DNA from: Streptomyces goshikiensis
GTDB taxonomy: Bacteria; Actinomycetota; Actinomycetes; Streptomycetales; Streptomycetaceae
Length of the DNA: 64,000 nucleotides
Reading direction: 5' to 3'
Assembly: GCF_014650555.1 (NCBI RefSeq)
Contig: NZ_BMVE01000001.1
Coordinates: 558,001-622,000 of the forward strand
The position numbers and the translations under genes are program-made. Of this stretch, positions 16,433 to 25,265 are shown piece after piece (position 1 is the first letter of the stretch; each line of letters begins with the position of its first letter). Below the pieces are notes generated by a model. The model was not told where the DNA came from, ran no database searches, and was given only the letters and a program-made list of their open reading frames with translations.

Positions 16433-19400
16433 TCACTCCACGGTCTGGCGTCCCTCCGGGCGGGCCGTGCACGCGCTGCGGAACGAGCAGTGGTCGCAGT
16501 GTTTGCCCGCGGCGGGGGCGAACCGTTCGTCCAGGACCCGCCCGGCGGCGGTGGCGAGCAGGTCGCCGACCCACTCCCCCTCCAGCGGCCGCTGGGCCTG
16601 GATCTTGGGCACGGCGTCGCCGCCGTCGCGCTGGGCCGCGCCCTGGCGCAGCTGGACGAGCTCGGCGCCGCCGGCCTCGGGGCGCAGCCCGTCGAAGGCC
16701 TCGTCCACGGCGCCCTCGCGGACGGCGAGCTGGTAGACGGCGAGCTGGGGGTGGCGGGCGACCTCGTCCTTCGTGGGGGCGCCCTTGCCGGTCTTGAAGT
16801 CGACGACGTACGCGCGGCCCTGCGGGTCGGCCTCGACCCGGTCCATGGAGCCGCGGATGCGGACGGCGTACTCGCCCGCTTCGAGGGTGACGTCGAAGTC
16901 GTGCTCGGTGGCCACGGGCTCGCGGCCGCCGCGGTCGGTGGTGTGCCAGCGCAGGAAGCGTTCCAGGGCGGCGCGGGCGTTCTCCTTCTCCTGGCGGGAC
17001 TTCCAGGGCGCGTCGAAGGCGAGGGCGTCCCAGACGGTGTCGAGGCGCTCCATGAGGACGGCGAGGTCGGCGGGGGTCCGGCCGGAGGCGACCTCGTCGG
17101 CCAGGACGTGGACGACGTTGCCGAAGCCCTGGGCGGCGGTGGAGGGGGCGTCGGCCTTGACCTCGCGGCCGAGGAACCACTGGAGGGAGCAGGTGTTGGC
17201 GAGCTGGTCCAGGGCGGAGCCGGAGAGGGCCACCGGCCGCTCCCGGTCGCGGAGCGGGACGCTGCTGCGGGTGGGCTCGTACAGGCCCCACCAGCGCTGC
17301 GGGTGCGCGGCGGGGACCAGCGGGCGGTCGTCCTCGTCGGTGAGCGCGGCGAGGCGGGCGAGGCGGCGGGCGGCGGCGTCGCGCAGGACCGGGGAGGCCT
17401 CGGGGTCGACGGTGGTGGCGCGGAGTTCGGCGACGAGCGCGGGTACGGCGAGGGGCCGGCGCGGCCGGCCGGTGACGTCCTTCGGGGTGACGCCGAGTTC
17501 GGTGAGGAAGCGGGAGGGCTGGTCCCCGTCGTCGGCGGGGGCCTTGACGGCGGTGACGACGAGGCGGTCGCGGGCGCGGGTGGCGGCGACGTAGAACAGG
17601 CGGCGTTCCTCGGCGAGGAGCGCGCCGGGGGTGAGGGGTTCGGCGAGGCCGTCGCGGCCGATGCGGTCGGCTTCGAGGAGGGAACCGCGGCGGCGCAGGT
17701 CGGGCCAGAGGCCCTCCTGGACGCCGGCCACGACGACGAGGGACCACTCCAGGCCCTTGGAGCGGTGGGCGGTCATCAGCCGTACGGCGTCGGTGCGGGC
17801 GGTCTTGCCGGTGAGGGTGTCGGCGGCGATGTCCTCGGCTTCGAGCTGTTCGAGGAAGTTGAGCGCGCCGCGGCCGCCGGTACGTTCCTCCGCGCGGGCG
17901 GCGGTGTCGAAGAGGGCGCACACCGCGTCGAGGTCGCGGTCGGCGTTGCGGCCGGCCGCGCCGCCGCGGCGGGCGCTCCGCTCCAGGCGCTGGGGCCAGG
18001 GGGTGCCGTCCCAGAGGACCCACAGGGCCTCCTCGGCGGTGCCGCCGCCCTGGAGCAGCTCGCGGGCCTTGCGCAGGAGCAGGCCGAGGCGTTGCGCTCC
18101 GCGGGCGTAGGCGGGGTCGTGGGCGGTGAGCCGCTCGGGCTCCGCGAGGGCGCGGGCCAGCAGTACGTCCGAGGGCGCGGGCACCTTGACCCCGGCGGCC
18201 CGCTCCTCGTCGCGCAGCGCCCGCCCGAGCCGCCGCAGATCGGCGGCGTCCATCCCCCCGAGCGGCGACCCGAGCAGCGCGATGGCCGCCTCGACCCCGA
18301 TCCCCGCGTCCCCGGCACCCGCCTCCGCAGCGGAGCTGCCGTCCCCGTCGGCGTCGGCAACTCCGTCCGCGTAGGCGTCCGCGTCGGCATCGGCGACCGC
18401 GTCAGCGTCGGCGACCGCGACCGCGTCGGCGGCTGCGTCCGCTTCCGCGACCGCCGAGCCGACGTCGCCGTCCGGCTCCGCCGCGGGGTCGTCCGCGAGC
18501 GCGGCGGCGGGGAAGCCTTCCCGCTCGCCCGCGTCGGCGCCTTCGGCGGCCGAGGGCCCGGCCGACTGCGCCGGAATCACCACGGCACCCGCCGCCGGCT
18601 CGGCCCCGTCGGTGGCGGGGTCCACGGCCGTGGTGGTCAGGGGGAGGGCGGCCAGGCGGAGGGCGGTGAGGAGGGGGGTGACGGCGGGTTCGTGGCGCAG
18701 CGGGGTGTCCGTGCCGTCGGTTTCGGCGGGGACTCCGGCGGAGATCAGGGCGCGGCGCATCGCCGGCAGGGTGCGGCCGCCGGCGCGGACCAAGACGGCC
18801 ATGTCCTGCCACGGCACGCCCTCCTCCAGGTGCGCCCGGCGCAGGACGTCGGCGATGTTGTCCAGCTCCGCGCCCGCCGTCGGGTACGTGAAGACCTCGA
18901 CCCGGCCGCCCTCCCGGATGGGCGTGAGGCCCCGGTGCGCGCGGACCGCCGCCGCCGGCAGCCGCGTCAGCGGCATCCGGGAGGTCAGGAGGCGGGTCGC
19001 GGCCAGCAGGGCCGAGGCGGAGCGGCGGCCGACGGTCAGCGCCCGCACCCGCGCGCCCGGGAAGGCGCCCTCGAAGTCCAGGGTGTTGTTGATGTCGGCG
19101 CCGCGGAACGCGTAGATCGACTGGTCGGGGTCGCCGAAGGCGACCAGCGTCCCGCCGGGTCCGGTCAGCGCCCGCAGCAGCCGCAGCTGCGAGGCGTCGG
19201 TGTCCTGGAACTCGTCGACGTAGATCACGTCGTACGCCGCCGCGAGCGACGGCGTGCGCTCCGCCAGCAGCACCGCCCGGTGCAGCAGCTCCGCGTAGTC
19301 GAGGGTGCCCTGGAGGTCCAGGACGTCCAGGTACTCCGAGAGGAAGGCCGCCGCCGCCTGCCAGTCCGGCCGCCCCAGCCGGGCCGCGAAGTCGGACAGG

Positions 19401-19978
19401 GCGTGCGGGCCCAGGCCCAGCTCACGGGCCCGGGCCAGCACCGCGCGGACCTCGTCGGCGAAGCCGCGCGTGGTCAGCGCGGCCCGCAGGTCGTCGGGCC
19501 AGCGGATGGAGCGCTGCCGGCGCTGGCCCTCCAGCAGGGTGCGGACCATCACGTCCTGCTCGGGACCGGACAGCAGCCGCAGCGGATCCGCGAACAGGTC
19601 GGTGTCCTGGTGGGCGCGGACCAGCCCGTAGCAGAAGGAGTGGAATGTGGTGGCCTGCGGAGCCCGCGCCCCGCCGAGGCGCAGCGCGGCCCGGTCGCGC
19701 AGTTCCACCGCCGCCTTGCGGCTGAAGGTGAGGATCAGGATCCGGGCGGGGTCGGTGCCGGCCTCGACGCGGGCGGCGGCCGCCTCGACCAGCGTGGTCG
19801 TCTTCCCCGTACCGGGGCCGGCCAGGACGAGGAGCGGTCCGCCGGGGTGGTCAACCACAGCGCGCTGCGCTGCGTCCAGAACAGGAGGAACCACCCGGTC
19901 CGGTCCGGTGCGCACCAGGCGGTACGCGTCAGGGGTCCGCGTACGCCGCTCGGAGCGGTCGGAGGGAGAGGTGATCAC
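16433..19978 (-). CDS. adnA: Helicase-nuclease subunit AdnA
   Basis: A 1181-residue partner of AdnB. Walker A AGPGTGKT is at residues 53-60; TFSRKAAVEL, VDEFQDTD and FGDPDQSIYAFRGAD follow. The C-terminal nuclease has YVVDFKTGK and an iron-sulfur staple: one Cys near residue 929 (NTCSLQWF) plus CDHC and AC near 1158-1167, as in AddB-type nucleases. GTG at 19978 is the frame start, with only a weak RBS. Residues 480-550 are a low-complexity Ala/Asp insertion. It is the first gene of a probable adnA-adnB-dipeptidase unit. Confidence 0.93.
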   Translation of the reverse strand: MITSPSDRSERRTRTPDAYRLVRTGPDRVVPPVLDAAQRAVVDHPGGPLLVLAGPGTGKTTTLVEAAAARVEAGTDPARILILTFSRKAAVELRDRAALRLGGARAPQATTFHSFCYGLVRAHQDTDLFADPLRLLSGPEQDVMVRTLLEGQRRQRSIRWPDDLRAALTTRGFADEVRAVLARARELGLGPHALSDFAARLGRPDWQAAAAFLSEYLDVLDLQGTLDYAELLHRAVLLAERTPSLAAAYDVIYVDEFQDTDASQLRLLRALTGPGGTLVAFGDPDQSIYAFRGADINNTLDFEGAFPGARVRALTVGRRSASALLAATRLLTSRMPLTRLPAAAVRAHRGLTPIREGGRVEVFTYPTAGAELDNIADVLRRAHLEEGVPWQDMAVLVRAGGRTLPAMRRALISAGVPAETDGTDTPLRHEPAVTPLLTALRLAALPLTTTAVDPATDGAEPAAGAVVIPAQSAGPSAAEGADAGEREGFPAAALADDPAAEPDGDVGSAVAEADAAADAVAVADADAVADADADAYADGVADADGDGSSAAEAGAGDAGIGVEAAIALLGSPLGGMDAADLRRLGRALRDEERAAGVKVPAPSDVLLARALAEPERLTAHDPAYARGAQRLGLLLRKARELLQGGGTAEEALWVLWDGTPWPQRLERSARRGGAAGRNADRDLDAVCALFDTAARAEERTGGRGALNFLEQLEAEDIAADTLTGKTARTDAVRLMTAHRSKGLEWSLVVVAGVQEGLWPDLRRRGSLLEADRIGRDGLAEPLTPGALLAEERRLFYVAATRARDRLVVTAVKAPADDGDQPSRFLTELGVTPKDVTGRPRRPLAVPALVAELRATTVDPEASPVLRDAAARRLARLAALTDEDDRPLVPAAHPQRWWGLYEPTRSSVPLRDRERPVALSGSALDQLANTCSLQWFLGREVKADAPSTAAQGFGNVVHVLADEVASGRTPADLAVLMERLDTVWDALAFDAPWKSRQEKENARAALERFLRWHTTDRGGREPVATEHDFDVTLEAGEYAVRIRGSMDRVEADPQGRAYVVDFKTGKGAPTKDEVARHPQLAVYQLAVREGAVDEAFDGLRPEAGGAELVQLRQGAAQRDGGDAVPKIQAQRPLEGEWVGDLLATAAGRVLDERFAPAAGKHCDHCSFRSACTARPEGRQTVE
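18330..18540 (-). repeat. Ala/Asp low-complexity insertion in AdnA
   Basis: The segment encodes runs of AD and AVADAD units, with GCGTCGGCN-type repeats in the DNA. It sits in a region of the helicase that normally lacks such a stretch, so it is probably a disordered, length-variable loop. Confidence 0.7.
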
Positions 19979-20200
19979 GTGAGCTGCCGGTCCTGGTGGG
20001 TCTACGGGGTCTGCGGGGTCTGCACGGTCCGCCCGGGCTGCCGGGTCCGCCGGCGCCGCGGTCGCGGCGATGGCCGAAGAGGCAACGCTACGCCAACGGG
20101 CACGTCCCCCGCAGGGACCCCGGGTGGCGCGCGGGGTCCCGCGCGCACTCCCCCGTACGCGTCTTCGACCTCCCGCCCGGGCGCCCCATGGCGGAAGCTG
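19979..20200. other. Intergenic region upstream of adnA
   Basis: This 222-bp gap lies between the alkyltransferase-like gene and adnA on the same strand. It is GC-rich with several imperfect inverted repeats. I see no convincing -10/-35 pair and no ORF with a plausible RBS. Confidence 0.5.
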
Positions 20201-20557
20201 TCAGATGTGAGCCTCGTCCCTTCCGCCCGGCCCGGATCCCCCGTCCCGCCCGTCCCAGCGCGCCCTGCGCATGTCGAGCCGCTGCTCTCCGGTGGCGGTC
20301 TCGCGCAGCGGGGTGGACTCTGTCCGGTAGTGCTCCAGCGCGCGCAGCTCGCTCCCGGGAAGGGGCCTGCCGTCCGACCTGACCACCCGCCACCAGGGCA
20401 CGGCTCCCCCGTACAGGGCCATGACGCGCCCGACTTGGCGCGGTCCGCCCTCGTCGAGCCACTCGGCGACGTCCCCGTACGTCATCACCCGGCCGGGCGG
20501 AATCCGCTCGGCCGCGTCCAGTACCCGCTCCGCGTACGCGGGCAGCTCTTCGCTCAT
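20201..20557 (-). CDS. Alkyltransferase-like protein (ATL, MGMT family)
   Basis: A 118-residue protein of the MGMT DNA-binding family (RIPPGRVMTYGDVAEW, the recognition-helix region). The alkyl-acceptor motif PCHR is replaced by PWWR, so the active cysteine is absent. Such ATL proteins bind O6-alkylguanine and hand the lesion to nucleotide excision repair. ATG at 20557 is preferred; an ATG three codons earlier (20566) is possible. The homologue in M. tuberculosis (Rv3204) also neighbours adnAB. It is divergent from the membrane-protein gene. Confidence 0.9.
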   Translation of the reverse strand: MSEELPAYAERVLDAAERIPPGRVMTYGDVAEWLDEGGPRQVGRVMALYGGAVPWWRVVRSDGRPLPGSELRALEHYRTESTPLRETATGEQRLDMRRARWDGRDGGSGPGGRDEAHI

Positions 20558-20724
20558 TCGGCACATGGTGCCGTACGTCACCGACAAGACCTTGGAAGGT
20601 TTCCTTCCGCGATGGCGCGCACCCTGATGCCTCCCCCGCCCGCCCGTCCGTGCCACCATCTTCCGGGCGGTGACGCGTGATACGTGATCAAGAAGAGACG
20701 GATGTGAAGGCGAAGGAGCAGGGT

Positions 20725-23499
20725 GTGAGCCCTCCGGACGGCGATGCGACGGACGACGGCGCGCGCCCAGACGGCGGCTCCGCCGCGCACTCCGACGCTC
20801 CTTCACCGCGGGCGGACGGCGGCGCCTCCACGCGCCCCGACGCCCGGAAACCCCAGGCCCCGCGGGCCCCACAGGACCCGCAGGCCCCGAAGCCCGGTGG
20901 CAACGGCGACCACGACCACGCCCCGACGGCGGCCGACCAGGTCGAGGTGGACGAGCCCCTGCTCGCCGCCCGCGTCCACCGGCCGTCCGACCTCGTCCGG
21001 CTGCTCGTCGGCGTCCTCGGCATCGCCGTCGTCCTCGCCATCGCCGCCTTCGCGCACGGCACCACCGTCGGCCTGGAAGCGGACATCAGCAAGGGCACCG
21101 GCCAGGCGCCGGACCTGCTCATCAAGGTCGCCGGGCTGGTCTCCAGCATCGCCGTGCTCCTCGTGCCCGTCGCCTTCGCCATCGAGCGGCTGATCAAACG
21201 CGACGGACTGCGCATCGCCGACGGCGTGCTCGCCGCCGTCCTCGCGCACGGGGTGACGCTCGCGACCGACCTGTGGGTCTCCGAGGCCGCCCCGGAGAGC
21301 ATCCAGGACGCCCTGACCCGCTCCGCCGGCGCCGGCGGGGCGCTCACCGACCCGGTGCACGGATACCTCGCGCCGGTCATCGCGTACATGACGGCCGTGG
21401 GGATGTCCCGCAGGCCGCGCTGGCGGGTCGCGCTGTGGCTGGTGCTGCTGCTCGACGCGTTCGCGATGCTGGTCGGCGGCTACACCACACCGTTCTCGAT
21501 CATCCTGACCGTGCTGATCGGCTGGAGCGTCGCGTACGGGACCCTCTACGCCGTCGGCTCGCCGAACGTCCGGCCCACCGGGCAGAACCTCCTCGCCGGG
21601 CTGCGCCGGGTCGGTTTCCAGCCGGTCAGCGCGAGGCGCGCCGAATCACCCGACGGATCCGATTACGACGCCGACCGGGGGCGCAGCTACCACGTCACCC
21701 TGGAGGACGGGCCTGCGCTCGACGTCACGGTCGTGGACCGCGAACAGCAGGCCCACGGGTTCTTCTACCGGGTCTGGCGCCGGCTCACCCTGCGCGGCAT
21801 CACCGTCCGGCGCAGCCTGAACTCCTCGCTGCGCCAGGCGCTGGAGCAGGAGGCGCTGCTCGCGTACGCGGCGATCGCGGCGGGGGCGAACGCGCCGAAG
21901 CTGATCGCCACCTCCGAGCTCGGCCCGGACGCCGTGATGCTCGTGTACGAGCACCTGGGCGGCCGGTCCCTGGACTCCCTCCCCGACGAGGAGATCACCG
22001 ACGGGCTGGCCCGCAACGCCTGGGAGCAGGTGCGGGCGCTGCAGTCGCGGCGGATCGCGCACCGCAGGCTGACCGGTGACGCCCTCGTGGTGGATCGTTC
22101 CGGCAACGTCATCCTCACCGACCTGCGCGGCGGCGAGATCGCGGCCGGCGACCTGGTGCTGCGGATGGACATCGCGCAGCTCCTGACCACGCTGGGCCTA
22201 CGGGTCGGCGCGGAGCGGTCGGTGGCCTCGGCGGTGTCGGTGCTCGGCCCGGACGCGGTGGCGGACTGCCTGCCGCTGCTCCAGCCGATCGCGCTGAGCC
22301 GCTCCACGCGGGCGACGCTGCGCAGGCTCGCCCGGGAGCGGGCGGACCGGGAGCGGGAAGCCGTACTGGAGTCCTCGCGGGCGGCGAAGGCGGCGCGGGA
22401 GGCGGTCTCGGGCACGGCCACGGGCACGACTCCGGCCGCTGACCGCAAGGCCGAGAAGCGGGCGCTGGACGACGCGCTCGAAGAGGCCCGCGAGGAGGAC
22501 CTGCTGAGCCAGATCCGCCGGCAGGTGCTGCTGATCCGCCCGCAGGCGCCGGTGGAGCCGGCCCGGCTGGAGCGGATCCGGCCGCGCACGCTGGTCTCGT
22601 TCATCGCGGGCGCGTTCGGCGCGTACTTCCTGCTGACGCAGCTGGCCCACGTGGACTTCGCGACGATCATCAGCTCGGCGCAGTGGGGCTGGGTCGGGGC
22701 GGCGCTGGCCTTCTCGGTCCTGACGTACTTCGCGGCGGCGATGAGCCTGCTGGGCTTCGTACCGGAGCGGGTGTCGTTCCTGCGGACGGTGCTCGCGCAG
22801 GTGGCGGGCTCGTTCGTGAAGCTGGTGGCGCCGGCGGCGGTCGGCGGAGTCGCGCTGAACACCCGCTTCCTCCAGCGCTCCGGGGTCCGGCCCGGTCTGG
22901 CGGTGGCCAGCGTGGGCGCCTCGCAGTTGTTCGGGCTGGCCAGCCACGTCCTGCTGCTGCTCGCGTTCGGCTACCTGACGGGGACGGAGAAGACCCCGGA
23001 GATGACCCCGTCGAGGACGGTCATCGCGGGTCTGCTGACGGTCGCGGTGCTGGTCCTCGTCGTGACGGCGGTGCCGTTCCTGCGGAAGTTCGTGGTGACC
23101 CGGGTACGGGCGCTGTTCGCGGGCGTGGTGCCGCGCATGCTGGACGTGCTCCAGCGGCCGCAGAAGCTGGTGACCGGCATCGGCGGGATGCTGCTGCTGA
23201 CGGGCTGCTTCGTGATGTGCCTGGACGCCTCGATCCGTGCCTTCGGCGGCGGGCAGGCCATCAGCTACGCGAGCATCGCGGTCGTCTTCCTCGCCGGCAA
23301 CGCCCTCGGCTCGGCAGCCCCGACCCCCGGCGGCATGGGCGCGGTGGAAACCACCCTGACCCTGGGCCTGATCGCGGCGGGCCTGGACAAGCAGGTCGCC
23401 ATCTCGGCGGTCCTGCTGTTCCGCCTGATGACCTTCTGGCTCCCGGTCCTCCCCGGCTGGATCTCCTTCAACTTCCTGACCCGCAAGGAAGCGATCTGA
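20725..23499 (+). CDS. LPG-synthase-like membrane protein with kinase-like middle domain
   Basis: A 924-residue integral membrane protein in three parts: a disordered Pro/Gly/Asp-rich N-terminus leading to several membrane segments, a cytoplasmic middle domain with a degenerate kinase/ABC1-like fold (HRRLTGDAL...VDRSGNVILTDL), and a C-terminal multi-span LPG_synthase_TM/UPF0104 domain ending in AGNALGSAAPTPGGMG. The last domain is typical of lysyl-phosphatidylglycerol synthase flippases. No aminoacyl-transferase domain is visible, so it may move or bind lipid rather than make lysyl-PG. GTG at 20725 has AAGGAG six bases upstream; in-frame GTGs at 20704 and 20677 are alternatives. Confidence 0.85.
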   Translation: MSPPDGDATDDGARPDGGSAAHSDAPSPRADGGASTRPDARKPQAPRAPQDPQAPKPGGNGDHDHAPTAADQVEVDEPLLAARVHRPSDLVRLLVGVLGIAVVLAIAAFAHGTTVGLEADISKGTGQAPDLLIKVAGLVSSIAVLLVPVAFAIERLIKRDGLRIADGVLAAVLAHGVTLATDLWVSEAAPESIQDALTRSAGAGGALTDPVHGYLAPVIAYMTAVGMSRRPRWRVALWLVLLLDAFAMLVGGYTTPFSIILTVLIGWSVAYGTLYAVGSPNVRPTGQNLLAGLRRVGFQPVSARRAESPDGSDYDADRGRSYHVTLEDGPALDVTVVDREQQAHGFFYRVWRRLTLRGITVRRSLNSSLRQALEQEALLAYAAIAAGANAPKLIATSELGPDAVMLVYEHLGGRSLDSLPDEEITDGLARNAWEQVRALQSRRIAHRRLTGDALVVDRSGNVILTDLRGGEIAAGDLVLRMDIAQLLTTLGLRVGAERSVASAVSVLGPDAVADCLPLLQPIALSRSTRATLRRLARERADREREAVLESSRAAKAAREAVSGTATGTTPAADRKAEKRALDDALEEAREEDLLSQIRRQVLLIRPQAPVEPARLERIRPRTLVSFIAGAFGAYFLLTQLAHVDFATIISSAQWGWVGAALAFSVLTYFAAAMSLLGFVPERVSFLRTVLAQVAGSFVKLVAPAAVGGVALNTRFLQRSGVRPGLAVASVGASQLFGLASHVLLLLAFGYLTGTEKTPEMTPSRTVIAGLLTVAVLVLVVTAVPFLRKFVVTRVRALFAGVVPRMLDVLQRPQKLVTGIGGMLLLTGCFVMCLDASIRAFGGGQAISYASIAVVFLAGNALGSAAPTPGGMGAVETTLTLGLIAAGLDKQVAISAVLLFRLMTFWLPVLPGWISFNFLTRKEAI

Positions 23500-23581
23500 C
23501 GCCCGGCGGGGCCCCGCGCCGGCGCTACCCGAATGGGTCAGCGCGGGGGCGGGGGGGAGGCGGGGAACGCAGGATGGGGGC

Positions 23582-25171
23582 ATGTCGAGAAATGTGCTGC
23601 GGGCCGCCGTTGCCGTCGTCGTCGCCGTGGGGCTGGCCGGGGGCTGTTCCGACAGTGGCGGGGAGCAGAAGACCAGGGCCGGCGGGACCGAGGGGGCCGA
23701 GCCGCTGAAGTGGGGGGAGTGCGAGGCGCCGACCCCCGCCGAGGGGGGTGGGCAGGCGCCGCCGAAGGACTGGCAGTGCGCCACCCTGCACGTGCCCCTC
23801 GACTACGCGAAGCCCGAGGGGGAGACCATTCCGATCGCCCTCATCCGCGCGAAGGCGCGCGACAAGGACAAGCGGCTCGGGTCGCTCGTCTTCAACTTCG
23901 GCGGGCCCGGCGGATCCGGGATCAGTACGCTCCCCGGCGCGGCCAAGGAGTACGAGGCGCTGCGCGAGCGCTATGACCTGGTCAGCTTCGACCCGCGCGG
24001 GGTCGGCGGCAGCGCGCCGGTCCGCTGCGAGGACAACAAGCAGCTCGACGCGTACTACGCGCAGGACAACACCCCCGCGTCCGCGCAGCAGGAGAAGGCC
24101 TTCGTCGACGGCATCAAGCAGTACCAGAAGGCCTGCGAGACGAACTCCGGGAAGGTGCTGCCGCACGTCGGCACCGAGAACGCCGCCCGCGACCTGGACC
24201 GGATCCGCCAGGCGCTCGGCGACGAGAAGCTGAACTACTTCGGGATCTCCTACGGCACCGAACTCGGCGGGGTCTACGCCCACCTCTTCCCGAAGAACGT
24301 CGGCCGGGCCGTCTTCGACGCCGTCGTGGACCCGACCAAGACCTCCGAGGAGGGGGCGCTCGGCCAGGCGAAGGGCTTCCAGCTGGCCCTCGGCAACTGG
24401 GCGCAGGACTGCGTGAACCGGGGTGACGACTGCCGGATCCAGGGCAGCACCGCCAAGGAGATCGAGGACAACATCATCAAGCTACAGAAGGAGCTCGCCG
24501 CGCACCCCATCCCCGGTATCGGCGACCGGAAGCTGACCGAGTCCGCCGCCACCAACGGCATCGCCCAGGCCCTGTACTCCAAGGAGCTCTGGCCGCTGCT
24601 GGAGCAGGGGCTGGACGAGGCCGAGGGCGGGCAGGGGCAGTTGCTGATGGCGCTGTCCGACGCGCTCAACGGCCGGGACCAGAACGGCAATTACAGCAAC
24701 ATCGGCGCGGCCAACACGGCGATCAACTGCGCCGACTTCAAGGACCGCTACACGCTGGCGCAGACGAAGGCCAAGCTGCCGGCCTTCCGCGCGGCCTCGC
24801 CCGTCTTCGGGGACTTCCTCGGCTGGGCGCTGATGAGCTGCACCGACTGGCCGGTCCCGGGCGCGTGGGAGACCCCGGACGTGTCCGCCCCGGGTTCCGC
24901 GCCGATCCTGGTGATCGGCAACACCGGGGACCCCGCGACCCCGTACGAGGGCGCCCGCAACATGGTGGAGCGGCTCGGCCCCGGCGTCGGGGTGGAGCTC
25001 ACCTACAAGGGCGAGGGGCACGGCGCGTACAACAGCGGCGACGCGTGCGTGCAGGCGGCGGTGAACTCCTACCTGCTGGACGGGAAGGTGCCGGGCGCGA
25101 ACACGGTCTGCACGCCGACCAAGACTCCGTCGGTCGCGCCTTCCGCCCCTCCCGAGCCCCTCGGGGTGTGA
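23582..25171 (+). CDS. Secreted lipoprotein alpha/beta hydrolase (tripeptidyl aminopeptidase-like, S33)
   Basis: A 529-residue exported hydrolase. A short signal peptide ends in the lipobox LAGGC near residue 22. The oxyanion motif NFGGPGGSG, the nucleophile elbow GISYGTE and a C-terminal TAP-like domain with GHGAY (catalytic His) match Streptomyces tripeptidyl aminopeptidases of the S33 family. It probably removes short peptides from the N-termini of secreted proteins or peptides at the cell surface. ATG at 23582 follows a purine-rich stretch. It ends at a strong terminator shared with moeZ. Confidence 0.92.
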   Translation: MSRNVLRAAVAVVVAVGLAGGCSDSGGEQKTRAGGTEGAEPLKWGECEAPTPAEGGGQAPPKDWQCATLHVPLDYAKPEGETIPIALIRAKARDKDKRLGSLVFNFGGPGGSGISTLPGAAKEYEALRERYDLVSFDPRGVGGSAPVRCEDNKQLDAYYAQDNTPASAQQEKAFVDGIKQYQKACETNSGKVLPHVGTENAARDLDRIRQALGDEKLNYFGISYGTELGGVYAHLFPKNVGRAVFDAVVDPTKTSEEGALGQAKGFQLALGNWAQDCVNRGDDCRIQGSTAKEIEDNIIKLQKELAAHPIPGIGDRKLTESAATNGIAQALYSKELWPLLEQGLDEAEGGQGQLLMALSDALNGRDQNGNYSNIGAANTAINCADFKDRYTLAQTKAKLPAFRAASPVFGDFLGWALMSCTDWPVPGAWETPDVSAPGSAPILVIGNTGDPATPYEGARNMVERLGPGVGVELTYKGEGHGAYNSGDACVQAAVNSYLLDGKVPGANTVCTPTKTPSVAPSAPPEPLGV

Positions 25172-25189
25172 GAGGAGAGGGTGTGAGAG

Positions 25190-25229
25190 AAGGGCCGTGT
25201 CCGCGCGATTCGGCGCGGGCACGGCCCTT
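25190..25229. terminator. Bidirectional terminator, S33 hydrolase / moeZ
   Basis: A 17-bp stem starting AAGGGCCGTG with a single G-T wobble and a 6-nt loop, placed between convergent genes and followed by T-rich sequence on the top strand. Confidence 0.88.
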
Positions 25230-25265
25230 CCTCGGTACTGCTTCCGATACGGCTTCCGGTGCGGC

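Noticed and set aside
20557..20724. Upstream GTG (20677) as start of the LPG-like protein
   Set aside because: The first 16 codons lack a good RBS; GTG 20725 with AAGGAG at six bases is far better.
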